Source: Prorocentrum cordatum (Eukaryota > Sar > Dinophyceae > Prorocentrales > Prorocentraceae). From it: a DNA stretch of 64,000 nt. This document shows positions 45,382-57,085 of the stretch, piece by piece (positions within the stretch are counted from its first letter, which is position 1; the number at the start of each line of letters is the position of its first letter). A program made the translations under genes and the position numbers. Below the pieces are notes generated by a model, which saw nothing but the letters and a program-made list of their open reading frames with translations, was not told the DNA's origin and did not search any database. The DNA is taken from NCBI GenBank assembly GCA_963575745.1, contig CAUYUJ010002707.1, positions 1-64,000 on the forward strand. Reading direction: 5' to 3'.

Positions 45382-46506
45382 TCAAGCGGCCTGGGCGGTC
45401 GCATCGCCCTTGCCTTTCGACTTGGCCTTGGCGATGGCGGCCGCGAGCGTCGCCTGCGAGATGCGATTGGCGACCTCCTGCATCGGGCGCTCCTTCTCCT
45501 GCTCCACCTGCTGGTCGGCGGCCTGTGAGGTCTGCGCAGCTGGGGGGGAGGCCGTGGCTGTTGCTGGCGCCTCGGCCGTACCTGCTCCCCCCGCGGCTTG
45601 GCCAGTCGTTGGTGCACTTGGCTCGCCCGCGCTGGCCTCCCCCGTGGCCGTATTGCGCTTCTTGGCCATGCGCTCCTTGAGCTTCCTCTTGAGAGCCTTC
45701 GTGCGAACGACCCAGTCGTTGATCTGCTTCTCCTTGCCCTCGATGTGGCTCTTGACCTGCTGCAGCTCCTCCTTACGTGTGGCGATGGCCTTCTCTTCCT
45801 CTGGCGTGGGCTCGGCCTCCGCGACCTGGTCGAAGAAGTTTTCATCCCACTCCAGCTTGAAGAGTTTGGGCTCGTCGTCCGTGGGATCCTGGGCCCCGGG
45901 TTCGACGAGGCCCTCCGCCCTGGACAGTGCCATGGCTGCAGCACGTTTGGCATGTACTGCTTCCGCAAGTTCACGGGCAATATTATGTTCTTTGAGCTCC
46001 GCCGCTGCCAGATTGGAGCGGAGTCTGAGAACTGGCTGTACTGATTGATCATGCATATGCTCCAACTTGCGATATACTCCGTCGGCCTTCTTCATGGCCT
46101 CGACTGGGGAGAGCGTGGTGCTGGGCGCCCCCGTCTCCTGGCCCAGCCTCGCGATCTGCGTGGTCAGGGTGGCCTGGAGGTTCGTGACCTGCGTGGCCTC
46201 CAGCGCCTGCAGCAACAGGGAGGTGACTGACCCATCGGGCTTGTCGCGGCCCTTGCCACCTTTGCGGCTACCAGGGGGTGAACTGCGGGACTTCAGGATG
46301 CTGGCGGGCTGGGACTCGGTCTCGCCGTCCCAGCAGTCCTGGAAGTCGTCATCTTCGAAGGTGACCTTGCTCTTGGGCTTGTAGATGGTGAGCACCTCTT
46401 TGCAGTGGCCACACTTCATTTTGTTCAACACTATGATTGAGTTCCACTCGCAGTTGCGGCAGCTGGTGCAGCGGGTCCACGGCGGGGCCTTGCCAGCTGG
46501 CGCCAT
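45382..46506 (-). CDS. LINE ORF1, zinc-ribbon and coiled-coil protein
   Basis: 374 residues starting MAPAGKAPPWTRC, uninterrupted. The N-terminus has C-x2-C-x2-C and, 14 residues later, CGHC (residues 13-36), a plausible zinc-binding ribbon that would replace the usual gag-type knuckles in nucleic-acid binding. Then come a basic Ser/Lys segment (SPPGSRKGGKGRDKP), a helical region, and a long charged coiled-coil-like segment (EEEKAIATRKEELQQVKSHI with following KALKRKLKERMAKKR), then an Ala/Thr-rich tail. It probably coats LINE RNA; this role is inferred from its position upstream of the endonuclease/RT frame. A stop separates it from ORF2. Confidence 0.75.
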   Translation of the reverse strand: MAPAGKAPPWTRCTSCRNCEWNSIIVLNKMKCGHCKEVLTIYKPKSKVTFEDDDFQDCWDGETESQPASILKSRSSPPGSRKGGKGRDKPDGSVTSLLLQALEATQVTNLQATLTTQIARLGQETGAPSTTLSPVEAMKKADGVYRKLEHMHDQSVQPVLRLRSNLAAAELKEHNIARELAEAVHAKRAAAMALSRAEGLVEPGAQDPTDDEPKLFKLEWDENFFDQVAEAEPTPEEEKAIATRKEELQQVKSHIEGKEKQINDWVVRTKALKRKLKERMAKKRNTATGEASAGEPSAPTTGQAAGGAGTAEAPATATASPPAAQTSQAADQQVEQEKERPMQEVANRISQATLAAAIAKAKSKGKGDATAQAA

Positions 46507-46560
46507 GGCTGGTTACTGATTGGATGCCTCTGTCTTAGTCGGCGGTCTGGGAGGGGGGCT

Positions 46561-47189
46561 TGCCCCAGACCAAAGTCCCTCAAGCACTGCGTGGAAGTGC
46601 AGAGGCAGACACGGGAAATCTCAGAAACCTCTCGTGCCCGAAATTGCTCGAGGTGGGTTTGGATGAGGAGGGATGGGCTGAAGGAGGGAGGGGAAATAAT
46701 GGGGAGGAGGGCGAGGCGCGAAAACAGAGGCGGGAATGGAGGGGGGATGGACAGGGCACGCCGTGATTCATGATTCTACGAGTGCACATTGCTGCCAGTG
46801 TGTTGGGCCTCAAGGCGCCCATTGCCGCCCGCGAGGTTAAGGCTTGAAGCGAGCGATAGTTTGGGCGTGGGCATCCCTGTCTGCCGCAAATACTTACGCT
46901 CTCGTCGTCTGCCTCCGTGCCTTCATTATCTGTGAACGCCCCTTCTTCCTTCACCTTTCCCCCCCATCCCCCTCGCCCCCTCCCCCAGCATGCGTTCCCC
47001 CTTTCCTGCATCTCCGCCCCTAACCTTCCCCCTCATGCCCTTCCTCCTCTTCCCGCCCCGTAGTTTTTGAGGCTGCTTATCCTCGCGAGAATGCGATTGG
47101 CAGAGCTTTGATCGTTGCGCCCCGCGGCCGTTTACAGACCTCAAGGGATTTCAGCTGCGCCTTCAGGGGTGCGCGCGCCGCCCCCGCGG
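46561..47189. other. Intergenic spacer
   Basis: Purine-rich at 46680-46760, C/T-rich at 46940-47060. No gene recognised. The LINE 5' end probably lies in the first part. Confidence 0.4.
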
Positions 47190-49300
47190 GGCCTCGCATG
47201 GCGTTGGCGAACATGGGCAGTTTCGCGGCGATCAAGCTGGCCATCGCCAGTGGGCTGACCGCGTTCTCGGCTTGGGGTGATCCGCGGCGCCTTTTCGAAC
47301 GCTGCCTCGTCCGCTCGCGCCGCGGGAAGAGCCGAGGTGATCAGCCCTGAGATCCCTGCCTTGGCGTGCCACTGCCACTGCGTCTGCGAGTCGACTCCCT
47401 ACGTGGGCACCAGTGGGCTCGAGCTGTTGACGGGTGCCTTCATCTCTGCCCTGTTCGGGATCGTCCAGATGCTGCCGACGTGCGCTCGCGGCGCTCGTGG
47501 GCGCCGGGCCGCCGAGGCCGCCAGCTCCAGCTCTGCATCCTCATGGGGCGGACGGGCCCCCATTGCCGACGGGACCAGGGGCGACGGCCCCTCGGAGAGC
47601 GTTCGTGATGCACGGGGGCGCGGGCGAGGAGTCGTTGCGCGAGCAACGGCTTGTGAGTGATATGACAGGCGCGGCGGTGACCGCCGCGACGACATGTTAC
47701 GACGTGCACGATGAGAACTGCGGTTGGCACCTTCCAGCTGGTGCAGTTCCTGGGTGACAACGGGGGGCTGCTGACGGGCGCTGGCGCGGCCAACCTCGCG
47801 GGTTGGCGGCGGCTCTCGCGGGCGCGGAGGAGCAGCGGCTGCTCGCAGAGGCGCGGGCGGTGCTCGCGTTCCGCCCTGCTGCGCCCGCCGCGACCGCTGG
47901 CGGCAGCCCTGCAGGAGGCGCTGGCGCGGGGGCAGGTGCGGGGGCGGAGGCGGCCGCGGGGGTCGCGGCGCTGGCGTTGGCGGCGTCGCTGAGCTGGGTC
48001 CCGGCCGCGCACGCGGGCGGGCACAGCGTCGGAGAGATCGCGGCGTTTCCGCCCGGCGCCGCCACCCTGAATTACTGCGCGCTGCTGGTGCTGCCGGGGG
48101 TGGAGGTCCCTCGGCCCGCGCCGGTGAAGCAGCAAGCGAACTACGCTGTTGAGATCGACGCCTTCAGCGGGGAGCGGATCACGTGGTGCCGAGCGGCCAC
48201 TGCCTCGCACGTGAGTGATCAGGCGGTGGGCGACGACGCGCGGACTCCCTCGGCGGTGCACTGGCCCGAAGGGCGGAGGCGGCGCGAGGTCAGGAAGGTA
48301 GATCAGGAAATGACGAAGACTGATTCCCTTGACCCCCCTCTCGCTGGACCTCGAACGGGGGAGTGGCACTGCCGCGAGACGATCAAGATGGCCGGTGGAT
48401 CTCGAGGTCCGCACTCGAAGTGGCTGACGGAGGCACGGATCCCCGACAGGAGCAGGCCGATTTACGACGACTCGAACCTGGCTGTGATCCAAGGGCTCGC
48501 GGCGACGCTCGACGGGCTCAACGTCGCGAACCTCGCGCGCAGGGGGGTAGCGACTCGGAGGGGGCAGCTGATTGCGCGGCTTCGCGCCGAGGCGGCGACC
48601 GCGAAGGAGAAGCGGACAGCGGCCGAGAACTGGCCCCCCAAGGGGAGTGGCAGGGGCCAGGGAGGCGGCGGGGCCGCCGGGGATGGCTAGCGCGACGGCT
48701 TGGGGGGGCCGAGAAGGCTCGACGGCCCCCCGCGCGCAGCCAGGGCCCCGGCGCAGCCGCAGCTCTGCTCAGGTAAGCTCAGCCTGGGCGGGGGCACCTC
48801 AGAGCCCGATGGAGGGCTTCGAGCTCTTCTTTTCTCCAAAGACAGCTGCCTCAGCTTCGCGCCAGCGGGGCATCTTCCCGCTGCTCAGGCTAGGCACATC
48901 GGTGCTAGACCGCGAGGCGAGTCTGAGCCGTTCGACGACGCGGCGCCTCCTGCGTCGGCATGCGATCGCCAAGTGCGTTAACCTGTCTGTCGACGCGCTG
49001 AACTCCGTGCGCTTTGGGGCCAGGACTCGGCGCGCCCCTCCGGGCTCAAGCTGCCACGGCTCAAGGCGAGGGCGGCCACAGGGGCTAGGCTGGGGGACGG
49101 GCGGCTTGGCTGTTCTCGAGTGCGGTGGGGCCGCATCGAGGGACATGTCGGGCGTGGGAGCCTGTCGCCCTGCCGCGGTCGCCGTGACGGAGCTGGAGAG
49201 ACACGCGGGGCGCGGGCTGACTTCCGTCGAGACCCTGCGCGCGGAGTCGAAGCGGCTGCGGGCGGGCACGGAGGCCCTGCTGGACAGGATCGAGGCTAGC
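47190..49300 (+). pseudogene. Gag-like retroelement region, copy 1
   Basis: Homologous to 61890-64000. Pieces in shifting frames are LTGAFISALFGIVQ (about 47430), TFQLVQFLGDNGGLLTGAGA (about 47725), HSVGEIAAFPPGAATLN (about 48020), EWHCRETIKMA (about 48365), ARIPDRSRPIYDDSNLAVIQ and LDGLNVANLARRGVATRRGQ (about 48435-48570). These are followed by AKEKRTAAEN, a stop at 48690, and then FPLLRLG, SRSTTRRLLRRHAIAKCVNL and SVDALNS (about 48870-49010). Relative to copy 2 it lacks about 45 codons after RRGQLIA. I associate this arrangement with dinoflagellate retroelement polyproteins upstream of RT, from memory only; no RT follows here. Confidence 0.55.
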
Positions 49301-49639
49301 TTCAGGACGTCCCGCGCCGCGGCCTCGTCCCCGCTGGAGGCGCGCCCGGGGCGCGCTCGAGGGCGCCGGCAGGAGATCGCGCAGCGGTCGGGGCCAGCGC
49401 TGCAGCTGACCAGCGCCTTTGGATCTGGGAAGTGCGGCGAGTGCCTCTGCTGCCCGGCGGGGTCGCCCAGCGCCGCACGACACCTGGCATCTCGCCCGCC
49501 GCCAGAGCATAGAGGAAACCAGGAGGAGGCGGCCAGGAGCAGCGAGAAGAGGAGGAGAGGGATGAGGAGGCGGCCGAAAGGCGGCATAGAGCACGAGGAG
49601 GAAGCTGAGGACGAGGCTGAGGAGGAGGCCGTGGACGAG

Positions 49640-52600
49640 GAGGCCGATGAGGCGGCCGAGGAGAAGGAGGTGGAGCGTGCCGCACGACCTGCCCGGTTCC
49701 GCCCAAGGTGCCGGTTCGTCTGGGCCGCGGTGCTTTGGGCCGCCTGCGCGGCGCCGGCGCCAGATGTCCTGCTCCTCAGGCTCTCGTCGCCGAGTGGCAC
49801 TCCCAGGACTGGCAGTACCGCGGCAGAGAGCAGCACGACATGGACGTCCACCGATTTTGTGCGCGGGATTGCGCACGACGCTTGTGGGCAGCACGACAGA
49901 GACCAGCAGGACGACTTTGACACCCATGAGGGGGACGGGTATTCGGACGAGCGCCATCCGTCCGACCAGCACGACGGCGACATGCAGCAGGCCGACTGGC
50001 GGCACGATGGGGCCCGACAGCACAGCTTCGACACCCACGACTGGGACGACCAGTGCGGCATGCAGAAGGCCCCGTTGCAACAGTTCAGGGGCCAGCACCA
50101 CGACTTTGACGCCCACGAGGAGGACGAGGATGAGTCCCGCGCGACCGAGGGCCACGATGGCGACCTGCAGCAGATCGACGGGCAGCACGACGGGGAGCTA
50201 CAGCACTTCCAGGACATCCACGACTGGGACAATCATGATATCAGCGCCTACGCATACGCCGGCAGCAACGCCATCGCCCACGCCAGCACTGACGCCAGCA
50301 CCAACGCCGGCGCCTACGCCGGCACCAACGCCAGCGCACACACCAGCACCGATTCCAGCTGCATCGCAGGGCTCCCTCTAGGGAGAAATTACCACGGGGA
50401 AGATGTAGATAACCGATTCGGACAGGTCGGCCCGCCTGGTGAAAGGGGCGCCCTCGCTGGTGGAGAGGGGCCTTCGTGTTCGGCATCCCAGGGCGGTCGG
50501 ACGGGATCCGAGCCGACCCAGTTGTTTCAACAGATGTCAGAACAGGTCGGCCCGCCTGGTGAAAGGGGCGCCCTCGTTGGTGGAGAGGGGCCTTCGTCTT
50601 CGGCATGCCAGGGCGGTCGGACGGGATCCGAGCCGACCCAGTTGCTTCAACAACGTCCCTCGTCGCCACGGCCGGATTTGCCTCGGGATTCTGATGGGGC
50701 CAACCCCGCACAAGACGTCCGCGACGACGGAGTCGAGCAGTACGTCGGCAACCAGCTCTACGGAACCAAGCTCTACTTTGGCGGTTGCCACGACGGAGGC
50801 GAGCAGCGTGTCGGTGGGGGGCCAGCGCCGAGTCCAGCGACGACGCCAGCTACGACTCCAGTTCTGGCAGCATCGACGCCAGCTACGACGCCAGCGCCGA
50901 CGCCAGCCACGACGCCAGTTACGACGCCAGCGCCGACACCAGCCACGACGCCAGCTACGACTCCAGCTCTGGCGCCACCGACGCCAGCTATGGCGCCAGC
51001 ACCGGCGCCGACTCTGGAGCCTCCGCCAGCGCCGATTCCATCTACGACGCCAGCTACGACGCCAGCGCCGACTTCGAATACAACGCCGGCTACGACCCTA
51101 GCTCCGGTGGCGCCGACGCCAGCTACGATGAAAGCGGGGACCCCTGCGCCTACGCCTGCACCAACGCCGGCGCCTACGCTGGCATCGACCGCAGCGCCTG
51201 CAGCAACACCGACGCCAACACCAACGTCCGCGCTTATGCCGGCTCCAACGCCAACGCCTGCACCAGCACCGACGCAAGCACCAACGACAGCGCTGACGCT
51301 GGCACCAACGTGGGCGCCTTCACCAGCATCGACGCCAGCACCGACGCCAGCGCCTACGATGGCACCGTCGTCAGCGCCTACTCCAGCACCGACGCCAGCA
51401 CCGTGGCCAGCTCTCAAGCCAGCGCCTGCACCAGCACCAACGCTGGCGCCGCCACCATCATTGACGCCAGCACCAACGCCAGCGCCGTCGCCAGCACTGA
51501 CGCCAGCGCCCACACCAGCACCGACGCCAGCACCGACGCCGGCGCCGACGCCAGCACGAACCCCAGCGCCCACGCCTGCACCAACGCCAGTGCCTACGAC
51601 GGCACCGACGCCAGCGCCTGCAGCAGCACCGACGCCAGCACCTGCGCTGGCACCAACGCTGGCGCCAACACCAGCACCGACACCGGCACCAACGTCCGCG
51701 CCTACGCCGGCACCAACTCCAGCGCCTGCACCAGCACCGACGCCAGCACCGACGCCAGGACCGACGGTGGCGCCTACACTGGCACCAACGTTGGCGCCCG
51801 CAACAGTGCCGACGCTATCGCCAACGTCCGCGCCGACGCTGGTTTTGCAGGCACCGTCGCCAGCGCTTACACCATCGATGAAACCTTCACCGACGCCAGT
51901 TCTCACATCAGGGCCTGCACAGGCACCAAAGCCAGTGACTGCATCAGCGCCGACGCCAGCACCAACGCCTGCGCCTACGCAAGCACCAACGCCAGCATCT
52001 GTACTAGCACCGACTCCGGCACCGATGTCAACACCGACGCCATCGCCTGCGCCCGCACCAACGCCAGCGCCATCACTGTGCCCAGCTCTCACGCCTGCGC
52101 CTTCCCCAGCACTGACGCCAGCACCAACGCCAGCTCCGACGCCAGCACCAACGCCGGCGTCTACACTAGAACTGAGTCCAGCACCGTCGCCAGCACCAAC
52201 GCCAGCACCGACCCCAGCGCCTACGCCTGCACCAACGCCAACGCCTACGCTGGCACCAACGCTGGCGCCTACATCAGCACCGACGCCAGCACCGACGCGT
52301 TTCAAGCGAGGAGCAAGGCTCAAGAGGAGGAACACGCGGTTGCACTTGAACGGCGTTTTATTCCTCAAAAAAGCACCGACGCCAGCGCCTACGACAGCAT
52401 CGTCGTCAGCGCCCACACCAGCGCCGACGCCAGCACCGTGGCCAGCCCTCACGCCGGCGCCGGCACCAGCAGCAAAGCCACCGTTTTCCCTAGCACTGAC
52501 GCCAGCACCAACGCCAGCGCCTACGCTGGCACCAACGCGAGCGCCTACAGCAGCACCGGCGCCAACACCGACGCCAGCGCCTACGCTGGCACCAAGGCGG

Positions 52601-55600
52601 GCGCCTACACCAGCACCGACGCCAGCACTAACGTCCGCGCCTACGCTGGCACCGTCGTCAGCGCCTACACCAGAACCGACGCCATCACTGTGGCCAGCTC
52701 TCACGCCTGCGCCTGCCCCAGCACTGACGCCAGCACCAACGCCGGCTCCGACGCCAGCACCAACGCTGGCGCCAGCGGCGACGCCAGCTACAACGCCAGC
52801 GCCGACACCAGCCACGATGCCAGCTATGACGCCAGCTCCGGCAGCACCGACGCCAGCTACGGCGCCAGCGCCGGCGCCAGCTCTAGAGCCTCCGCCAGCG
52901 CCGCCTCCAGCTACGACGCCAGCGCCGACTCCAGCTACGACGCCAGCTACGATTCCAACTCGGGCGGCACTGACGCCAGCTACGACGCCAGCGCCGACTC
53001 CAATTACGACGCCAGCTACAACGCCAGCGCCGAATCCAGCTACGACGCCAGCGCCGACTCCAGCGCCGAAGACTGCCCCGACGCCAGCTACGAGTCCAGC
53101 TCTGACAGCACCGACGCCAGCTACTACGCCAGCGCCTGCGCCAGCTTCAGAGCCTCCGCCAGCTCCCAAGCTAGCTTCGACGGCAGCTCGGACCGCCCCG
53201 GCGCCAGCCACGACTCCAGCTCTGACAGCACCGACGCTGGCACCGTGGCCAGCTCGCACGGCGGCGCCTGCACCGGCGCCAACGCCAGCGCCTCCACCAG
53301 CATTGACGCCGGCACCAACGCCTGCGCCTACGCCATCACCAACGCTAGCGTCTACACCAGCACCGACGCCAGCACCGACGCCGGCACCGACGCCAGCACC
53401 GACCCCAGCGCCTACGCCGGCACCAACGCCAACGTCCACGCCGGCACCAACGCAATCGCCTGCAGCAGCACCGAAGCCAGCACTCACGAAAGCACCTTCG
53501 CCAGCGCCTACGTTAGCACCAACGCTGGCGCCTACACCAGCATCGACGCCAGCACCGACGCCAACGCCTACGCCGGAACCGTCGTCAGCGCCTGCTCCAG
53601 CACCGACGCCAGCACCGTGGCCAGATCTCACGCGGGCGCCTGCGCCGGCACCAACGCCAGCTCTTCCATTGGGACTGACGCCAGCACCAACGCCTGCGCC
53701 TGCGCCAGCACCGAAGCCAGCATCTACGTCAGCACCGATGCTGGCACCGACGCCAGCACCGACCTCAGCGCCTACGCCTGTACCAACGCCAGCGCCTACG
53801 CCGGCACCAACGCAAGCGCCTGCAGCAGCACCGACGCCAGCACCGACGACGCCAGCACCGACGCCAGCGCCAACGCTTGCACCAATGCTGGCGCCTACAC
53901 CAGTATCGGCGCCAGCACCAACGTCCGCGCATGCGCTGGCACCGTCGCCAGCGCCTGCACCGGCACCGACGCCAGCACCAACGCCAGCACCGACATCGGC
54001 GCCTTCACTGGCACCAACGTTGGCGCCCGCACCAGTGCCGACGCTAACGCCAACGTCCGCGCCTACGCCGCCTACGCTGGTACCGTCGCCAGCGCGTACA
54101 CTAACAATGACACCATCACCGACGCCAGCTCTCACGCCAGCGCCTGCACGGGCAACAACGCCAGCGCCTGCACCAGCACCAACGCCAGCACCAACGCCGG
54201 CGCCTACTCCATCACCAACGCCGGCGTCTACGCCAGCACCGACGCCGGCACCGACGCCAACACCGACCCCAGCGCCTACGCCGGCGCCAAAGCCAACGCC
54301 TACACCAGCACCGACGCCAGCACCGACGCTGGCGCCTACGCTGGCACCAACAGCGCTTACTCCACCGCTGACGCCAGCACCAGCGCCAGTGCCGACACCA
54401 GCGCCAACGCTGGCGTCCACACCGGCACCGACGCCAGCTCCAAAGCCTGCGCCCACGCTGGCACCAACGCCAGCTCCTCCACTGGGACTGACACCAGCAC
54501 CAACGCCTGCGCCTGCGCCTGCGCCAGCACCGAAGCCAGCATCTACGCCAGCACCGTCGCCGGCACCGACGCCAGCACCGACCTCAGCGCCTACGCCTGT
54601 ACCAACGCCAGCGCCTACGCCGGCACCAACGCAAACGCCTTCAGCGGCACCGACGCCAACGCCGATTCCAGCGCCTCCGCTGGCACCAACGCTGGCGCCT
54701 ACACCAGCACCGACTCCAGCACCGACGCCAGCGCCTACGCCGGCACCGTCGTCAGCACCTACACCAGAATCGACGCCAGCACTGTGGCCAGCTCTCACGC
54801 CGGCGCCTGCACTGGCACCAACACCCGCGCCTCCACCAGCATTGACGCCAGCACCAATGCCTGCGCCTACGCCAGCACCAACGCCAGCGTCTACTCCAGC
54901 ACCGACTCCAGCACCGACGCCAGCACCGCTTCCTACTCCAGCACCGACGCCAGCGACCCCAGCGCCCACGCCAGCACCAACGCCAACGTCCACGCCGGCA
55001 CCAGTGCAAGCGCCGGCAGCGGCACTGCCGCCGGCATCGACGCCAGCACCGTCGCCAGCGCCTACGCCGGCACCAAGGCTGGCGCCCACACCAACACCGA
55101 CGCCAGCGCCTACGCCAGCACCAACGCCAGCACCGGCACCGACGCCCACGCCAGCGCCTGCAGCAGCACCGTCGCCAACACCTACGCCTACGCTGGCACC
55201 CAGGCATGGGCCTACGCCAGCACCGACGCCAGCACCCGCGCCTGCGCCTGGGCCGACACCTGCGCCAGCGCGTATGCCAGCTCATAGGCCAGCAATGTCG
55301 TGGGCACCTACACTGGCACCAACGCCATCGCTTACATCGGCACCGACGCCAGCGCCTACGCTGGTCTCAACGCCGGCGTCGAAGCCAGCGTCGACGCCTG
55401 CACCAACGACGGCAACAACGCCGGCGCCTAGACCAGCACCGTCGCCAGCTCCAACGCCTGTGCCGGCATCAACGCCAGCGCATGCGATGGCATCGACTCC
55501 AGCACCATCGCCTGCACCTACGCCGGCTCCAACGCCAGCGCCTACACCGTCGACGCCAGAACTAACGCCAGTTCCAACGCCTGCGCCTACGCCAACGCCC

Positions 55601-57085
55601 TCATCGGCGCCGACTTCAGCACCAGCTCCTGCGCCTAAGCCGGCACCAACGTCAGCGCCTGCACCAGCGCTGTCGCCATCACCGACGCCAGCACCGACAT
55701 TGGCGCCCACTCCGGCGCCGACGCCAACACCTACAGCAGCACCGTCTCCAGCACCAACGCCTGCGCCTACGCCGGCACCAACGCCGACGCCCACAGCAGC
55801 CCCGACGCCATCACCGACGCCAGCACCAAAGCGGGCGCCTTGGCCAGCACCAACGCCAACGCCTACTCAGGCACCAACACTTGCGCGTACACCAGCACCG
55901 ACTCCAGGACCAAGGCTTACGCCGACGCCAGCGCCTACCATGGCGCCTGCACCAGCAACGACGTCAGAACCAACGCCTGCGCCTACGCCAGCACGAACAC
56001 CGTCGCCAACACCGACGTCAGCACCAACGCCAGCGCCTACGCCAGCACGAACACCGTCGCCAACTCCGACGTCAGCACCAACGCCAGCGCCTACGCCAGC
56101 ACCAACGCCAGCGCCATCTCGAGCACTGGCGCCTGCGCCAATCTTGGCGCCTACGCCAGCACCACCGCCAGCGACTTCCCCATCGACGTCAGCACCGACG
56201 TCAACATTCACGCCGGCGCTTACGCTGCCACCAATGCCATCGCCTACACCAGCACTGACGCCAGCATCAACTTCTGGGCCTGCGCTGTCACCGACGCCAG
56301 CGCCCATGCCAGCACCGCCGCCAGCGACTTCCCCATCGACGTCAGCACCGATGTCGATATTCACGCCTGCGCCCACGCTGCCATCAGTACCATCGGACGG
56401 CGTCGGAGCCTGCCTGCCTTCACGCCTGGGGCCTGCCCGCCGTTCGCCTGCGCCGCACGCCTCGGACGGCGACGTCGCCGCGCGGGGGCCGCTGCCTGGC
56501 CCATTTCGGTGGTGCACGCGGACCTGTGCCCGGGCCGACTTCAACCTGATGGCGCCCGACATCCCGCGCCTGGGCGTACGCGCTGTGTCAGCCCCGCCTG
56601 GCCCGGAGGCGACGCGCACGTCGCCGGCGGAGCTGTACTTCCACTCCCACCTCCGCAGCTGCGCCGCCAGCGCTTCAGGGGCCTCTTGCACGGCGGCTAG
56701 CCCCCTCGGCGACGCCATGCCCCTGGCTGCATGGCCGGAGGCGCCGGCGGCGGTCGCGATCCCGCTGAAGAAGATCTACCGCATGTTTTGGCCGGTCCTT
56801 TCGATGACGATCGACGGCGCTTACTGTCTCGTGCGCCCTTTGCCTGGACTGCTCGTCGCCGCTCTCGGGTGGGCCCCTCATGCGTTCGCCAGCGCGTGCT
56901 TGGCCGAGTCCTTTCACGCCACCCTGGGCCAGACGATCCCCCGCGCGGTCGACCCAGCCTTGGTCTTGGCGGCCTCCTGCGCGTCCGCAGTCCCAGTGAA
57001 ATTCTTGGCCTTCGGGGCGGCGGTGCACGGGGCTCCTCTGCAGCGCGTCCTGGCCGGAGTTTGCGGCGCCGCTCTACTTGGCGAT
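49640..57085 (+). CDS. Giant Ser/Thr-rich and Thr-Pro-Ala-Pro repeat protein
   Basis: An N-terminal Ser/Thr-rich part (about 49830-50360, e.g. TTLVGSTTETSRTTLTP) runs into TPAP repeats at 50250-50360, then stops at 50379 where a 120-bp duplicated segment intrudes. The same frame resumes (TSATTESSSTSATSSTEPSS, about 50720) and meets a G6 run at about 50816, where a one-base slip leads into the TPAP frame, open to 56400 and beyond (about 1,860 repeat residues). After the repeat it has a unique region (FNLMAPDIPRLGVRAVSAPP) and hydrophobic stretches (GAYCLVRPLPGLLVAALGWA; VPVKFLAFGAAV) to about 57085. A hydrophobic run near 49715 (FVWAAVLWAACAAPAPDVLL) could be a signal peptide in the third frame. 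Pro/Thr-rich repeats of this kind suggest an extracellular, O-glycosylated wall or matrix protein. Start, introns and C-terminus are uncertain. Confidence 0.45.
49880..50240. repeat. Diverged 177-bp repeat in the N-terminal part
   Basis: CACGAYGGCGACMTGCAGCAG and, some 60 bp on, CCACGACTGGGACRA occur at about 49970-50050 and 50150-50235, with a partial earlier copy near 49900. Confidence 0.55.
50423..50662. repeat. Two tandem 120-bp units
   Basis: CAGGTCGGCCCGCCTGGTGA starts at 50423 and 50543. The units are nearly identical through GATCCGAGCCGACCCAGTTG. 120 bp is 40 codons, so all frames are kept. The segment interrupts the Thr/Pro-rich frame and may be an intron or insertion. Confidence 0.9.
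50820..56395 (+). repeat. 5.6-kb hexamer minisatellite
   Basis: Built from 6-bp units of the form NCCNGC / NCCNAC (e.g. ACCGACGCCAGC, GCCTACGCCGGC, ACCAACGCC). Variation falls mainly on every third base, which is the third codon position of the Thr-Pro-Ala-Pro frame. One 75-bp non-repeat insertion lies at 52298-52372. Confidence 0.95.
52298..52372. other. 75-bp insertion inside the minisatellite
   Basis: Exactly 25 codons, adding a basic peptide (RFKRGARLKRRNTRLHLNG...) to the TPAP frame. It ends in A6 followed by GCACCGACGC, the same bases that precede it, but because the host is repetitive the apparent target duplication is not decisive. Confidence 0.7.

Larger units (their letters stand above)
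40045..46560 (-). mobile_element. Decayed LINE (non-LTR retrotransposon), about 6.5 kb
   Basis: Order on the minus strand: ORF1 (46506-45382), endonuclease (about 45300-44577), linker (44490-43540), reverse transcriptase (about 43540-42200), RNase H (about 41150-40600) and a Cys-rich C-terminal domain (about 40440-40045). This is the layout of RNase-H-bearing LINEs. ORF1 is intact; ORF2 has at least four frame breaks (near 44710, 43500, 43085 and 40698), so the copy is inactive as read. No A tail or clear target duplication was found at 40045. Several breaks are at or near homopolymers and could be sequencing errors. Confidence 0.85.

Noticed and set aside
52318-52325. GGCTCAAG as a relic of the dinoflagellate spliced leader
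   Set aside because: Only the last eight bases match and the preceding bases do not fit the leader; the same octamer also occurs near 49056 by chance.
50773-55149. Minus-strand Gly-Ala-Gly-Val open frame of 1,458 codons
   Set aside because: It also shows synonymous-type variation, but it is interrupted beyond 55.15 kb and has no unique flanking coding sequence; the plus-strand frame explains the region better.
50785-55287. Plus-strand Ala-Ser-Thr-Asp open frame of 1,500 codons
   Set aside because: Its residues change at almost every unit because the variable base is its first codon position, the opposite of what selection would give.
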